Shown here piece after piece: positions 19,515 to 29,773 of a stretch of 64,000 nucleotides of DNA. The notes beneath the pieces were generated by a model, which saw only the letters and a list, made by a program, of their open reading frames with translations, did no database searches and was not told the DNA's origin. How positions within the stretch are numbered: the first letter of the stretch is position 1; every line of letters begins with the position of its first letter. Made by a program: the position numbers and the translations under genes. Source of the DNA: Selenomonas sp. (GTDB lineage Bacteria > Bacillota > Negativicutes > Selenomonadales > Selenomonadaceae); the NCBI GenBank assembly GCA_018052705.1, contig JAGPMW010000009.1, forward strand, positions 1-64,000, in the 5' to 3' direction.

Positions 19515-21593
19515 TTATTCGCCTTTGTTCTTAGCAGTAACTTTTTCGGCTATATTTTTAGGAACTTCATCATAGTAAGCTACTTCCATGCTGTAGTTCC
19601 CTCGGCCCTGAGTTTTGGAACGGAGATCCGTCGAGTAACCGAACATTTCGGACAACGGAACGAATCCGTTGATGACCTGAGCACCATTGCGCGCTTCCAT
19701 ACCATCGATACGGCCGCGGCGGGAGTTCAGATCGCCGATGACATCGCCCATGTATTCTTCTGGAACGACAACTTCGACTTTAACGTACGGCTCAAGCAGA
19801 ACTGGGGTACCTTTCTGTGCACCGCTCTTGAATGCCATTGAACCGGCAATCTTGAACGCAGCCTCAGAGGAGTCGACTTCATGGAACGAGCCGTCGAAGA
19901 CAACGACCTTGACGTCAACTACCGGATAACCAGCAACAACACCAGTCTCCATAGCCTGTTTTACACCAGCCTCGATCGGGTTGATGAATTCCTTCGGAAT
20001 TGCACCACCGACGACCTTGTTCTCAAAGCTGAAGCCTTCACCCGGCGCCTGCGGAATGAGTTCAAGCCAGCAATGACCATACTGACCATGACCACCAGAC
20101 TGACGAACGAACTTACCCTCTGCCTTGACAGAGTTGCGGATCGTCTCACGATATGCAACCTGCGGCTCGCCGACTTTGCAGTCAACATGGAACTCGCGGA
20201 GCATACGGTCAACAATGATCTGCAGGTGAAGCTCACCCATACCAGAAATGATTGTCTGACCAGTTTCCTGATCGGTACGGACGCGGAACGTCGGATCCTC
20301 TTCAGCAAGTTTCTGAAGAGCTATGCCCATCTTCTCCTGGTCGTTCTTCGTAGCTGGTTCAACAGCAACGGAGATAACTGGATCCGGGAATTCCATGGAC
20401 TCGAGGATGATTGGATGATCTTCATCACAGAGCGTATCACCAGTTGTCGTGTCCTTAAGACCAACAGCAGCGGCGATATCACCGGAATAGACCTTTTCGA
20501 TCTCCTTACGGTTATTGGCATGCATCTGAAGGATACGGCCAATACGCTCTTTCTTGCCCTTCGTGGAATTGAATACGTAGGAACCTGCTTCCAGAATACC
20601 GGAGTAAACGCGGAAGAACGCCAGTTTACCAACGTACGGGTCAGTCATGATCTTGAATGCCAGTGCGGAGAACGGCTCGCTGTCGCTAGACGGGCGATGA
20701 TCTTCCTCACCGGAATCCGGATTCACACCAGCAATCGGCGGAATGTCCGTCGGAGCCGGCATGTAATCAACGATTGCATCGAGCAACGGCTGAACGCCCT
20801 TGTTACGATAGGAAGTACCGCAGGTCACCGGAACCAGTTTGCAAGCAACTGTGCCCTTACGGATAACCTTCTTTACTTCAGCTTCGCTGATTTCTTCACC
20901 ACCGAGGTATTTCTCCATGAATTCATCGTCGAGCTCAGACAGAGCTTCGAACATCTTCTCATGATATTCCTCGGCAATATCCTTCATGTCGTCTGGGATA
21001 GCAACCTCATCTTCGACTTTGCCCAGATCGTCTTCATAGACGATGGCTTCCATCTTGATCAGATCGATGATGCCTTTGAACTCATCCTCAGCGCCGATTG
21101 GCAGCTGGATAGGAACTGCATTTGCCTGCAGACGTTCATGCATCATCTTGACAACATTGAAGAAGTTCGCGCCGGTAATGTCCATCTTGTTGACATATGC
21201 CATACGCGGAACATTGTATTTCTCAGCCTGACGCCATACGGTCTCAGTCTGAGGCTCAACACCGCCGCGAGCGGTCAAAACCGTTACAGCGCCATCGAGA
21301 ACACGAAGAGAACGCTCAACTTCTACCGTGAAGTCCACGTGACCCGGTGTATCAATAATATTGATACGATGGTCATGCCAGTGACAGGTGGTTGCAGCGG
21401 AAGTGATCGTGATACCACGCTCCTGCTCCTGAACCATCCAGTCCATGGTGGCTGCGCCATCATGAACCTCACCGATTTTGTGGTTTACGCCCGTGTAGAA
21501 GAGGATACGCTCAGTAGTAGTCGTTTTACCGGCATCGATGTGAGCCATGATACCGATATTACGAGTTTTTTCAAGGGAATACTCTCTTGCCAC
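19515..21593 (-). CDS. fusA: Elongation factor G
   Basis: EF-G (692 residues) drives ribosomal translocation. The GTPase domain has [19 protein letters not shown], the DTPGHVDFT motif and NKMD. The later domains contain [18 protein letters not shown] and [14 protein letters not shown]. Length is that of the canonical elongation EF-G rather than the shorter or divergent paralogs. It lies between rpsG and tuf. Confidence 0.98.
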   Translation of the reverse strand: MAREYSLEKTRNIGIMAHIDAGKTTTTERILFYTGVNHKIGEVHDGAATMDWMVQEQERGITITSAATTCHWHDHRINIIDTPGHVDFTVEVERSLRVLDGAVTVLTARGGVEPQTETVWRQAEKYNVPRMAYVNKMDITGANFFNVVKMMHERLQANAVPIQLPIGAEDEFKGIIDLIKMEAIVYEDDLGKVEDEVAIPDDMKDIAEEYHEKMFEALSELDDEFMEKYLGGEEISEAEVKKVIRKGTVACKLVPVTCGTSYRNKGVQPLLDAIVDYMPAPTDIPPIAGVNPDSGEEDHRPSSDSEPFSALAFKIMTDPYVGKLAFFRVYSGILEAGSYVFNSTKGKKERIGRILQMHANNRKEIEKVYSGDIAAAVGLKDTTTGDTLCDEDHPIILESMEFPDPVISVAVEPATKNDQEKMGIALQKLAEEDPTFRVRTDQETGQTIISGMGELHLQIIVDRMLREFHVDCKVGEPQVAYRETIRNSVKAEGKFVRQSGGHGQYGHCWLELIPQAPGEGFSFENKVVGGAIPKEFINPIEAGVKQAMETGVVAGYPVVDVKVVVFDGSFHEVDSSEAAFKIAGSMAFKSGAQKGTPVLLEPYVKVEVVVPEEYMGDVIGDLNSRRGRIDGMEARNGAQVINGFVPLSEMFGYSTDLRSKTQGRGNYSMEVAYYDEVPKNIAEKVTAKNKGE

Positions 21594-21630
21594 TTTTAAT
21601 ATCGCTCCTTAAATGTACAAAATGAAAGGA

Positions 21631-22113
<483 letters not shown>

Positions 22114-22142
22114 TTATCATAGTCTTCATTAATGAAGCTGTG

Positions 22143-22520
22143 TTATTTTTTCTTGGCTTTTTTCGCACCGTATTTCGAACGGCCCTGACCACGATCCTGC
22201 ACGCCGGCAGTATCGAGCGAACCACGAATGATGTGGTAACGAACACCTGGCAGATCCTTAACACGACCGCCACGGATCAGCACAACACTATGCTCCTGAA
22301 GATTATGACCAATACCCGGGATGTATGCGGTAACCTCGATGCTGTTCGTCAGACGAACACGAGCAACCTTACGCAGAGCCGAGTTCGGCTTCTTTGGCGT
22401 AGACGTGTAAACACGCGTGCAAACACCACGTTTCTGCGGGCAATTCTTGAGTGCTGGTGCTTTGGACTTCTCCTGCATGCTCTTTCTGCTTTTACGAACT
22501 AACTGGTTAATAGTAGGCAT
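22143..22520 (-). CDS. rpsL: 30S ribosomal protein S12
   Basis: S12 (125 residues) sits at the decoding centre. The start is the ATG at 22520 ([13 protein letters not shown]), which follows an AAGGAGG ribosome site. The open frame extends seven codons further upstream. The two Lys positions where streptomycin-resistance changes occur (TPKKPNS and GRVKDLPGV) carry the sensitive-type Lys. Confidence 0.97.
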   Translation of the reverse strand: MPTINQLVRKSRKSMQEKSKAPALKNCPQKRGVCTRVYTSTPKKPNSALRKVARVRLTNSIEVTAYIPGIGHNLQEHSVVLIRGGRVKDLPGVRYHIIRGSLDTAGVQDRGQGRSKYGAKKAKKK

Positions 22521-22610
22521 ACATGCACCTCCTTCCTTCATATTGAGAATTTATTATTTATCAAAACCTCAAGACAATGCCTTGAAGTTTTTAACAAATA
22601 GACTAGGAAA

Positions 22611-22865
22611 CTACCTCAGGACCGCTGCTGCCGCTGCGCTCACTTCAATGCCGCAGGCTTTTCCAATATCCTGCATTGTTGAAGTCTCATCCATCAGGAC
22701 ATGACATTCCTGACAGAGTGCTTTCAGTGGCTCAACCACCCGGCTGTCTGCATCGCTTCCGACAAAAACAGCCTCAGCACTATTGCGCTTCACAGCTTTG
22801 CTGACCTGCTTGATACCAATCACCCGATTGGCATTTTTCAGTGTATCCAGTGTCATTGCTTTCAC
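22611..22865 (-). CDS. L7Ae-family ribosomal protein (YbxF/RplGB type)
   Basis: This 84-residue protein belongs to the L7Ae/L30e/S12e family, which binds RNA kink turns. Typical segments are NRVIGIKQVSKAVKRNSAEAVFVGSDAD and VLMDETSTMQDIGKACGIEVSAAAAAVL. In Firmicutes the gene normally lies between rpoC and rpsL. Here it is the first gene of the str transcript, with its own promoter, and transketolase lies upstream instead of rpoC. Confidence 0.9.
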   Translation of the reverse strand: MKAMTLDTLKNANRVIGIKQVSKAVKRNSAEAVFVGSDADSRVVEPLKALCQECHVLMDETSTMQDIGKACGIEVSAAAAAVLR

Positions 22866-22909
22866 TCCCCTGTATCACTAAATCATGCGCTCAAATCAGG
22901 CACTTCTAT

Positions 22910-22938
22910 ATATTAGCACCCACTAAAATGCTTGTCAA
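22910..22938 (-). promoter_or_regulatory. Promoter of the str operon
   Basis: A consensus -35 TTGACA (22938-22933) and a -10 TAATAT (22915-22910) are separated by 17 bases on the minus strand, about 45 bases before the L7Ae-like gene. This is one of the strongest promoters in the window and explains how the operon is expressed without rpoBC upstream. Confidence 0.8.
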
Positions 22939-23032
22939 CACTTTATTTATAAAGTCTTACGTGTACACTCTGCCTTGCGTATCATAAATGAAAATAAATT
23001 TATTCAGGGCCTAAATAAGTCTCTCGCAAATG

Positions 23033-23069
23033 AAAAAAAGCAGCGAAGATGACTTTTCATCTTCGCTGC
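23033..23069 (-). terminator. Rho-independent terminator of transketolase
   Basis: A perfect 13-bp stem (GCAGCGAAGATGA with its complement, 23040-23052 and 23057-23069) is followed by seven T on the minus strand, 27 bases after the tkt stop. Confidence 0.92.
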
Positions 23070-23095
23070 CTGCAGCATATAACAATATGATGCGA

Positions 23096-25099
23096 TTATT
23101 TGTTAGCCGCTACTGTTTTTTTCGCTACATCGACAACATGCTCAACCGTGAAGCCAAACTTGTCAAAGAGCAGCGGACCAGGTGCGGAAGCGCCGAAGCC
23201 TTCCATGCAGACCGTCGCACCATCAAGGCCAACGTATCTGCCCCAGCCGAAGTCAGTCAGTGCTTCGATTGCTACGCGGGCACGAACAGTCTTCGGCAGA
23301 ATGCTCTCTTTATATTCAGCAGTCTGCTGCTCGAAGAGATCCATGCAAGGCATCGATACAACGCGGACATCAATGCCAGCCTTAGCCAGCTCAGCCTGCG
23401 CGTCTACTGCCAGTGAAACTTCTGAACCAGTACCGATGAGGATACCGTCCATATTGGCTGCATTCTTCGCTTCCGATACAACATAAGCACCTTTCAGCGC
23501 TTCTTTGCCCGAACCAGCCAGCTGCGGCAGATTCTGACGAGTCAGTACGAGTGCCGTCGGCGTCTTGCTGGAGGTAACAGCCAGATACCAGCCAGCTGCT
23601 GTCTCCGTAGCATCTGCCGGACGGAATACATTGACATTCGGCAGTGCACGCAGCATAGCCAGCTGTTCAATCGGCTCATGCGTCGGACCATCTTCGCCAA
23701 CACCAATGCTGTCATGCGTAAACACATAGGTCACTGGAATCCCCATCAGAGCTGCCAGGCGAACCATCGGTTTCGTGTAATCGCTGAATACAAAGAAGGT
23801 ACCAACATAGGTCAGCAGTCCACCATGCAGCGTAATGCCGTTGGCAATTGCTGCCATCGCCAGCTCACGGACACCGAAATGCAGGTTGCGGCCCGCATAG
23901 TTTTCCTTGCTGAAGTCGCTCTCATCATTCATGTGCGTCTTATTGGAAGGTGCGAGGTCAGCACTGCCTCCAATCAGCTGCGGGAGGATATCCTTCAGGC
24001 GGTTGATCATCGTACCGGACAGGTTACGCGTTGCCTGCGGCTTATCTTCATAGGCCCAGAAATCTTCATTGTTAAGCAGGGCTTTGGCATCAACCGGTGC
24101 ATGGAAGTTCTCCCAACGAGCTTTCTCAGCCGGGAATTTCTCACAGTAGTCAGCAAACAGCTTGTTCCACTGAGCCTCAGCAGCTTCGCCTTTTTTAGCC
24201 AGCTCCTGATAGTGGTCGTAGACAGACTGCGGGATATTGAATGTCTTCTCCGGTTCCGGCCAGCCCAGGTTCTCTTTGAGCGCTTTGACGTTGTCATCAC
24301 CCAGCGGCTCGCCATGAGCACTAGCCTTGCCCTGCTTAGCCGGGCAGCCGAAGCCGATCTGTGTCTTGACTGTGATAAAGGACGGATGCTCCTTATCTGC
24401 TTTGGCAGCTTCAATTGCCTTGCCGATTGCTTCGAGATCATTGCCATCTTCGACCGTGATCGTCTGGAAGCCGAAGGCTGCCAGACGAGCCTGAACATTT
24501 TCCGTGAAGGCGAGATCCGTGCTGCCCTCAATCGAGATCTGATTGGAATCATAGAACACGATGAGTTTCGACAGTCCGAGTGTACCAGCCAGAGAGAACG
24601 CCTCAGAGGAGATACCTTCCATCATGCAGCCGTCGCCGCCCAGTGCGAAAGTATAATGATCTACGACATCATAGCCTGGCTTATTGAACGTAGCCGCCAG
24701 ATGAGCCTCAGCCATAGCCATACCGACAGCCATGCCCATGCCAGCACCCAGTGGGCCAGTCGTTGCTTCAACGCCCGTCGTATGACGGTACTCCGGATGA
24801 CCCGGAGTCAGCGAACCATCCTGACGGAACTGTTTCATATCGTCCAGAGTCAGACCATAACCATAGAAATGCAACAGAGAATAAAGCAGCGTCGAACCAT
24901 GGCCGCCAGACAAGACAAAACGGTCACGATTGGCCCAGTTCGGATTCTTGGCATTATGATTCATATGATTGCCCCACAGCTCATAAGCCATGGCAGCACT
25001 GCCCAGCGGCAGCCCCGGATGTCCGGACTTTGCCTTCTGGATGGCATCAGCCGCCAGAACACGGATTGCATTTACACAGGTCGTATCGATATTACTCAA
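23096..25099 (-). CDS. tkt: Transketolase
   Basis: This full-length, single-chain transketolase (667 residues) moves two-carbon units between sugar phosphates in the non-oxidative pentose phosphate pathway. The TPP-binding motif starts GDGCMMEGISSEA (about 153-165) and is followed by an Asn-containing segment (FYDSNQIS). The pyrimidine domain shows THDSIGVGEDGPTHEP. The start is TTG at 25099 behind AAGGAGAG. It is followed by its own strong terminator. Many Firmicutes encode transketolase as two half proteins; this one is not split. Confidence 0.97.
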   Translation of the reverse strand: MSNIDTTCVNAIRVLAADAIQKAKSGHPGLPLGSAAMAYELWGNHMNHNAKNPNWANRDRFVLSGGHGSTLLYSLLHFYGYGLTLDDMKQFRQDGSLTPGHPEYRHTTGVEATTGPLGAGMGMAVGMAMAEAHLAATFNKPGYDVVDHYTFALGGDGCMMEGISSEAFSLAGTLGLSKLIVFYDSNQISIEGSTDLAFTENVQARLAAFGFQTITVEDGNDLEAIGKAIEAAKADKEHPSFITVKTQIGFGCPAKQGKASAHGEPLGDDNVKALKENLGWPEPEKTFNIPQSVYDHYQELAKKGEAAEAQWNKLFADYCEKFPAEKARWENFHAPVDAKALLNNEDFWAYEDKPQATRNLSGTMINRLKDILPQLIGGSADLAPSNKTHMNDESDFSKENYAGRNLHFGVRELAMAAIANGITLHGGLLTYVGTFFVFSDYTKPMVRLAALMGIPVTYVFTHDSIGVGEDGPTHEPIEQLAMLRALPNVNVFRPADATETAAGWYLAVTSSKTPTALVLTRQNLPQLAGSGKEALKGAYVVSEAKNAANMDGILIGTGSEVSLAVDAQAELAKAGIDVRVVSMPCMDLFEQQTAEYKESILPKTVRARVAIEALTDFGWGRYVGLDGATVCMEGFGASAPGPLLFDKFGFTVEHVVDVAKKTVAANK

Positions 25100-25126
25100 T
25101 GTGTATCTCTCCTTATCACTTGAAAC

Positions 25127-25182
25127 ATTATAACTATCAACTATCCATGCACCATTCTACAAGATTTTAATAAAAAAGTATA
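25127..25182 (-). promoter_or_regulatory. Candidate tkt promoter region
   Basis: Two -10-like hexamers lie before tkt on the minus strand: TATAAT (25132-25127) and TATACT (25182-25177). Neither has a convincing -35 at 17 bases. TTGTAG lies farther upstream of the first. At least one is likely the tkt start, but I cannot choose between them. Confidence 0.4.
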
Positions 25183-25233
25183 GTGCATCTAGTTATTCCC
25201 TGAAAGTTGTTTTATGGCTGCTCCTCTGCTGTC

Positions 25234-25608
25234 TCAGATTTTCTCGCTGAACGGGCGCAGGTCCGGCCGAAGTTCAAGCGCACGCCCCATATAGACATGC
25301 TGGATATCCGACTGTTTGCGCTCGGTATCCACCAGCAGCAGCACACGGATGCAATGATCAATTGCCCCGTCTACTTCCATCTGCTGGGTGTCAAACAACG
25401 GCACCATATCAAAATCTGGCAGCTGCCGGGCTCCACGTGTGGGGAAACCAGCCGTCAGATCGCTCGTTGTACTGAAGATACAGGCACCAATATCCGCCGG
25501 CGTGATCTTGTTACGCCGCAAAATCTGCGCCAACAAGATTTTTGCTGCCTGCCAGATTTCCTTGTCGGTATCCTCGCCTACGGTAATTGCACCACGAATT
25601 CCTCTCAT
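25234..25608 (-). CDS. aroH: Chorismate mutase, AroH type
   Basis: This 124-residue protein matches the monofunctional AroH fold (trimeric pseudo-barrel), which turns chorismate into prephenate for Phe and Tyr synthesis. Family features are the start MRGIRGAITV with the active-site Arg, FSTTSDLTAGFPTRGAR in the middle, and HVYMGRALELRPDL near the end. It follows the UbiB-type kinase by 12 bases and is probably cotranscribed with it. No other aromatic-pathway gene is nearby. Confidence 0.92.
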   Translation of the reverse strand: MRGIRGAITVGEDTDKEIWQAAKILLAQILRRNKITPADIGACIFSTTSDLTAGFPTRGARQLPDFDMVPLFDTQQMEVDGAIDHCIRVLLLVDTERKQSDIQHVYMGRALELRPDLRPFSEKI

Positions 25609-25620
25609 GTTATTACCTCC

Positions 25621-27222
25621 TCACGCTCCCTTGTGAATGTCCCAGATAATCCTGAGGCTCAAAACAAAGGCTACTAAGTATCCCAAGAATCCAAGCAATG
25701 GAATCTCCATAATCTTGGGCGTCATCTGCGTTGTGCATATCGTGCTCGATCCAAGCAGTAAGGCCGCCACCAGGACGGCCAGAATAATCTTGTTGAACAT
25801 CTGGTCCAGTTTGCGAAGCGGTTCCTCCGATCCAGTCAGGTCAAGATTCACTTTGGTCTGCCCGCTCATGGTCATCTTCAGTATATCCGAGATTTGTTCC
25901 GGGAGCTGGGCCGATTTTCTAACCAGCCGCATGCTTTCGCGTTTTGCCTTGCCCAATTCTTCCTTCCAGTCGAAGTTTTTCTTGTAGTCCAGGGCAAGAC
26001 TTTTCGCAAATATCTCCACAAAGCTGATTTTAGGGCAGCAGAGCCGCATCACGCTCTCTACCGTCAGCACACCACGGGCAAACATCGACAGCCCCTGCGG
26101 ACAGGCAATCTTATGTACCCGCATGAGATTCATGATCTGCCGGGTCAGCACCCCCATCTGCAGTTCGCTGAAGTCCAGACTGCTGTACTGTGCCAGCATT
26201 GCATCGATATCCTGATACAATGCGGTGTGATTGATCCGGCCGCGAACGACTCCCAATGACAACACTGCGGCCTTCATCTCAAAGGTATCATGCGTAGCCA
26301 GCGCATAGACGGCTTTACGGATCGCCATACGGTCACGGCCGGACAACCGCCCCATCATACCCAGATCCAGCCATACAATCCGTCCATTACGAATCCAGAT
26401 ATTGCCCGGATGCGGGTCCGCATGGAAAAAGCCGTCCTCGATGATCTGCTTGACATAGTTCTCTCCGAGATGACGCCCCATCATGTCAATATCATAGCCC
26501 TTCGCACGAAGAGACTCGAAATCGTCAATACGTATACCATCAACGAACTCCATAACCAGAATATGCTGTGTGGACAGCTGACGAAAGACCCTTGGACTCG
26601 CAACATAATCAACTTCACAGTTCAGGTGCTGGAACTCCTCGATATGGTCTGCCTCCATCAGGAAATCCATCTCCTGTTTGGCAATAGTCCACATCTCATC
26701 CAGCACCATATTGAAATCAATGACATCCTGCGAAGGACTGAGCACCTTGATCAGCGTAGCCGCCCGCTTAAGCAGGACAATATCCTTGCTCATGATCCGA
26801 TAGATTCCTGGGCGCTGCACCTTGACCACGACTTTCTCGCCGCTTGTCAGCACCGCACGGTGCACCTGCGCAATACTGGCCGACCCCAGTGCCTCCTCAT
26901 CAATAAAGGAAAACACCTGATTCCAACGGCGGTTGTACTCCTGCTCAATCACTTCCAGAATGACAGCAAACGGCAGAGGCTTCGCCGAAGACTGCAGCTT
27001 CATGAGCTCATCGCAGTAGTCTGGCGGCAGGAAGTCGGGGCGCATGCTCATAACCTGTCCGAGTTTTACGAAGGTCGGTCCGAGATCCTCAAGAATCATC
27101 CGCAGTTTCTCCGGTGTCATCCCCCGGACCACTTCCCGTTTACGCAGGACAGCGACCATCTCACGCAGGCGCGCTGTAGCGCTCGCGTCTTCTATTTTAT
27201 TTTGAAAGAATTGTCCCAGCAT
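25621..27222 (-). CDS. ABC1/AarF/UbiB-family atypical kinase
   Basis: This 533-residue protein belongs to the UbiB/ABC1 atypical kinase family, whose proven role is in quinone or lipid metabolism through ATP binding or hydrolysis. The KxGQ motif is in FVKLGQVMSMRPDFLP (about 51-66). The modified P loop is GSASIAQVHRA (about 111-121), and VVVKVQRPGI carries the catalytic Lys. HADPHPGN and WLDLGMMG are the kinase metal-site motifs. Two hydrophobic segments near 475-525 form a membrane hairpin. It sits between an ABC-F gene and aroH. Confidence 0.9.
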   Translation of the reverse strand: MLGQFFQNKIEDASATARLREMVAVLRKREVVRGMTPEKLRMILEDLGPTFVKLGQVMSMRPDFLPPDYCDELMKLQSSAKPLPFAVILEVIEQEYNRRWNQVFSFIDEEALGSASIAQVHRAVLTSGEKVVVKVQRPGIYRIMSKDIVLLKRAATLIKVLSPSQDVIDFNMVLDEMWTIAKQEMDFLMEADHIEEFQHLNCEVDYVASPRVFRQLSTQHILVMEFVDGIRIDDFESLRAKGYDIDMMGRHLGENYVKQIIEDGFFHADPHPGNIWIRNGRIVWLDLGMMGRLSGRDRMAIRKAVYALATHDTFEMKAAVLSLGVVRGRINHTALYQDIDAMLAQYSSLDFSELQMGVLTRQIMNLMRVHKIACPQGLSMFARGVLTVESVMRLCCPKISFVEIFAKSLALDYKKNFDWKEELGKAKRESMRLVRKSAQLPEQISDILKMTMSGQTKVNLDLTGSEEPLRKLDQMFNKIILAVLVAALLLGSSTICTTQMTPKIMEIPLLGFLGYLVAFVLSLRIIWDIHKGA

Positions 27223-27264
27223 AACAGTCTGGCTCCCTTGATGAAAATGGATACGGATAGTAAA

Positions 27265-28884
27265 TTATTTTTTATATTTTTCCGCCAGCTGCTGTTTCAC
27301 CGTCGCATTAGCCAGGAACTCATCATACGTCGTTACACGATCTACGACGCCGTCCGGCGTAATATCGATGATACGATTGGCAATAGTCTGGACAAACTCA
27401 TGGTCATGCGAAACAAAGAGCGCCGTTCCCTTAAACGCGATAAGACCGTTGTTCATTGCTGTGATGGACTCCAAATCCAGATGGTTGGTCGGCTCATCCA
27501 GCAGCAGTACATTGGAACCGGAAAGCATCATACGGGACAGCATGCAGCGCACGCGCTCACCGCCAGACAGGACCGTAGCCTTCTTGAGACTTTCCTCACC
27601 GGAAAACAGCATCCGGCCAAGGAAGCCGCGGACAAACGTCTCATCCGGGTCCTTGGAATACTGGCGAAGCCAGTCGACCAGACTCAGATCAATTCCATCA
27701 AAGAACTCGGAGTTATCCGATGGCAGATAGGCCTGTGTCGTAGTGACTCCCCACTTAAACGATCCTTCGTCCGCTTCTTCCTCGCCCATAAGGATCTTGA
27801 ACAACATCGTCTTGCCAATACTGTTCGGCCCGACAAATGCAACCTTATCGCCTTTTTTCAGTGTGAAGCTGACATTTTTGAGTACCTGCTCGCCATCGAC
27901 AGTCTTCGAAAGCCCCTCGACCTGCAGCAGCTGATCACCAGCCTCACGGTCCGGCGTGAATGCAATATACGGATAGCGGCGGGATGACGGACGGATATCC
28001 TCGACCTGAATTTTGTCGAGCAGCTTCTTGCGGCTGGTAGCCTGCTTGGACTTGGCCGCATTCGCAGCAAAACGGGCAATAAAGGTTTGCAGTTCCTTGA
28101 TCTTCTCTTCTGATTTCTTGTTCTGCTCTTTCTGCAGCTGCAGAGCCAGCTGGCTGGACTGATACCAGAAATCATAGTTACCGGCATACTGGCGGATTGC
28201 GCCGAAGTCAACATCGCAGATATACGTGCAGACCTGATTCAGGAAATGACGGTCATGAGACACAACAATAACGGTGTTCGGGAAATCAGCCAGGAAATTC
28301 TCAAACCAATTAATGGACTCAATATCCAGATGGTTGGTCGGCTCATCGAGCAGCAGGATGTCCGGGTTGCCAAATAAAGCCTGTGCCAGCAGGACGCGGA
28401 CTTTTTCCGTAGCCGTAAGCTCAGCCATCTTCATTGAGTGCTCGTTTTCCGGGATACCCAGACCATTGAGCATACGGGCTGCTTCTGATTCCGCATCCCA
28501 GCCGTTGAGCTCAGCAAACTCAGCCTCAAGCTCGGAGGCCTTCATGCCGTCTTCTTCGGAGAAATCCGGTTTGGCATAAAGTTTGTCTTTCTCGTCCATG
28601 ATCTCAACCAGACGCTTATGTCCCATGATGACGGTACGCAGGACCTCATAATCATCAAAGGCATAATGGTCCTGTTGCAGAACAGCCAGACGCTCGCCCG
28701 GCGTGATCTCGATATTGCCGCCGCTCGCCTCGATCTCGCCTGAGAGCAGTTTGAGGAACGTGGACTTGCCGGCACCATTGGCACCAATAATGCCATAGCA
28801 GTTGCCCGGGGTGAATTTCAGATTGACGTCCTTATACAGAACGCGTTTACCAAACTGAAGGCTCACATTGTTGGTTGTAATCAT
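27265..28884 (-). CDS. ABC-F ATPase, YbiT/YkpA type
   Basis: This 539-residue cytosolic protein has two ABC domains and no membrane segment, as in ABC-F translation factors. Walker A sequences are GANGAGKST (about 34-42) and GPNSIGKTM (about 350-358; the second lacks the usual third Gly). Both have LDEPTNHLD Walker B motifs. The linker between domains is charged and helical (about 245-290). YbiT/EttA-like members act on the ribosome during elongation. It is not recognisably an antibiotic-resistance ABC-F. Confidence 0.9.
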   Translation of the reverse strand: MITTNNVSLQFGKRVLYKDVNLKFTPGNCYGIIGANGAGKSTFLKLLSGEIEASGGNIEITPGERLAVLQQDHYAFDDYEVLRTVIMGHKRLVEIMDEKDKLYAKPDFSEEDGMKASELEAEFAELNGWDAESEAARMLNGLGIPENEHSMKMAELTATEKVRVLLAQALFGNPDILLLDEPTNHLDIESINWFENFLADFPNTVIVVSHDRHFLNQVCTYICDVDFGAIRQYAGNYDFWYQSSQLALQLQKEQNKKSEEKIKELQTFIARFAANAAKSKQATSRKKLLDKIQVEDIRPSSRRYPYIAFTPDREAGDQLLQVEGLSKTVDGEQVLKNVSFTLKKGDKVAFVGPNSIGKTMLFKILMGEEEADEGSFKWGVTTTQAYLPSDNSEFFDGIDLSLVDWLRQYSKDPDETFVRGFLGRMLFSGEESLKKATVLSGGERVRCMLSRMMLSGSNVLLLDEPTNHLDLESITAMNNGLIAFKGTALFVSHDHEFVQTIANRIIDITPDGVVDRVTTYDEFLANATVKQQLAEKYKK

Positions 28885-28922
28885 AGTTGCTAATAATTCC
28901 CTTCTATATTTGAACTTGTTAA

Positions 28923-29720
28923 TTACTTCATCAGCATGGCACGGAAGATGCTCATGATGCTCTGGCCATAACTATAGCCAGGCACAGCCCAGCGGCCGTT
29001 GAGATCATCCCACGTGCCCAGCGTCTGCGCGCCATAAGAAGAACGGACCAGACTGTACCGTGGGTCCACTACTGGTTCTGCCGGCGTACGGGTGGAGACA
29101 TAAGCCAGTAAATGCTGAATCTGAGCCCGCACGCCAAGCTTGGCCGAGTCAAAATAAGCTCCCTTTACCTGACTGCTGGTTGTCCCCAGTCCACAATAGT
29201 TATTCTGATCAGGGGTAACCGTACCACCGTAACGGAAAAAGCCAGTCTCTTTCAGTGCCTGCGCAAATGCCACATCCGGGCGGATTCCCTCGCGCGTCCC
29301 TTCCTCATAATAGTAAGCAACCAGTTCCTGTGGCGTTACCGATATATTCGGGGTAGGATTGACACTCAACAGATAGCTTACACATTGCTGCTGACTGGCC
29401 AGCGGCGTACCAATAATGGAGTTGTCATAAGCCGAGACCGTCGCCGGCACCGATGGCATTGCGGGACGCTGCTCGACAGGGTCCGCCGCTGCCGGATGGA
29501 GGATTGCATCAATGCGAGCCTCCAGTGTATGCGTTCTGTCAGTCTGGCGCTCAACCGTACGGCTTTCACCGATATTGATTGTCCGCTGTGTCTCAACTTG
29601 CGTCTCAAGATCTGGAGAAGCTCCCATATGACGCGCTTCTCCAGCTGTTGGCAGCAACAATACGGTTGCCCCCAGCAAGGCTCCGGCAACAATAAATTTC
29701 GGATAATGATTCAATTTCAC
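28923..29720 (-). CDS. Exported glucosaminidase-domain protein (peptidoglycan hydrolase)
   Basis: The likely start is GTG at 29720, giving 265 residues with an N-terminal signal or anchor segment (FIVAGALLGATVLLL). The frame upstream overlaps the permease gene and lacks a signal, so the longer form is unlikely. After a low-complexity linker, residues about 125-265 match the glucosaminidase (FlgJ/LytG-like) fold: the presumed catalytic Glu is in AQALKETGFFRYGG, followed by QNNYCGLGTT and a GTWDDLNGRWAVPG repeat. It should cut glycan strands in the cell wall. It is cotranscribed with ABC-F. Confidence 0.85.
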   Translation of the reverse strand: MKLNHYPKFIVAGALLGATVLLLPTAGEARHMGASPDLETQVETQRTINIGESRTVERQTDRTHTLEARIDAILHPAAADPVEQRPAMPSVPATVSAYDNSIIGTPLASQQQCVSYLLSVNPTPNISVTPQELVAYYYEEGTREGIRPDVAFAQALKETGFFRYGGTVTPDQNNYCGLGTTSSQVKGAYFDSAKLGVRAQIQHLLAYVSTRTPAEPVVDPRYSLVRSSYGAQTLGTWDDLNGRWAVPGYSYGQSIMSIFRAMLMK

Positions 29721-29773
29721 GAAAAGTACACCCCTTGATTCTCTCACAAACTTTCTTCTAATCGCAATTTCAT

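Noticed and set aside
18289..19575. Plus-strand frame of 428 codons opposite tuf
   Set aside because: Antisense shadow of EF-Tu without a ribosome site or family match.
19881..21599. Long plus-strand open frame (572 codons) opposite fusA
   Set aside because: It is the antisense shadow of fusA; codon bias of EF-G keeps the opposite strand open. No ribosome site and no recognisable domain.
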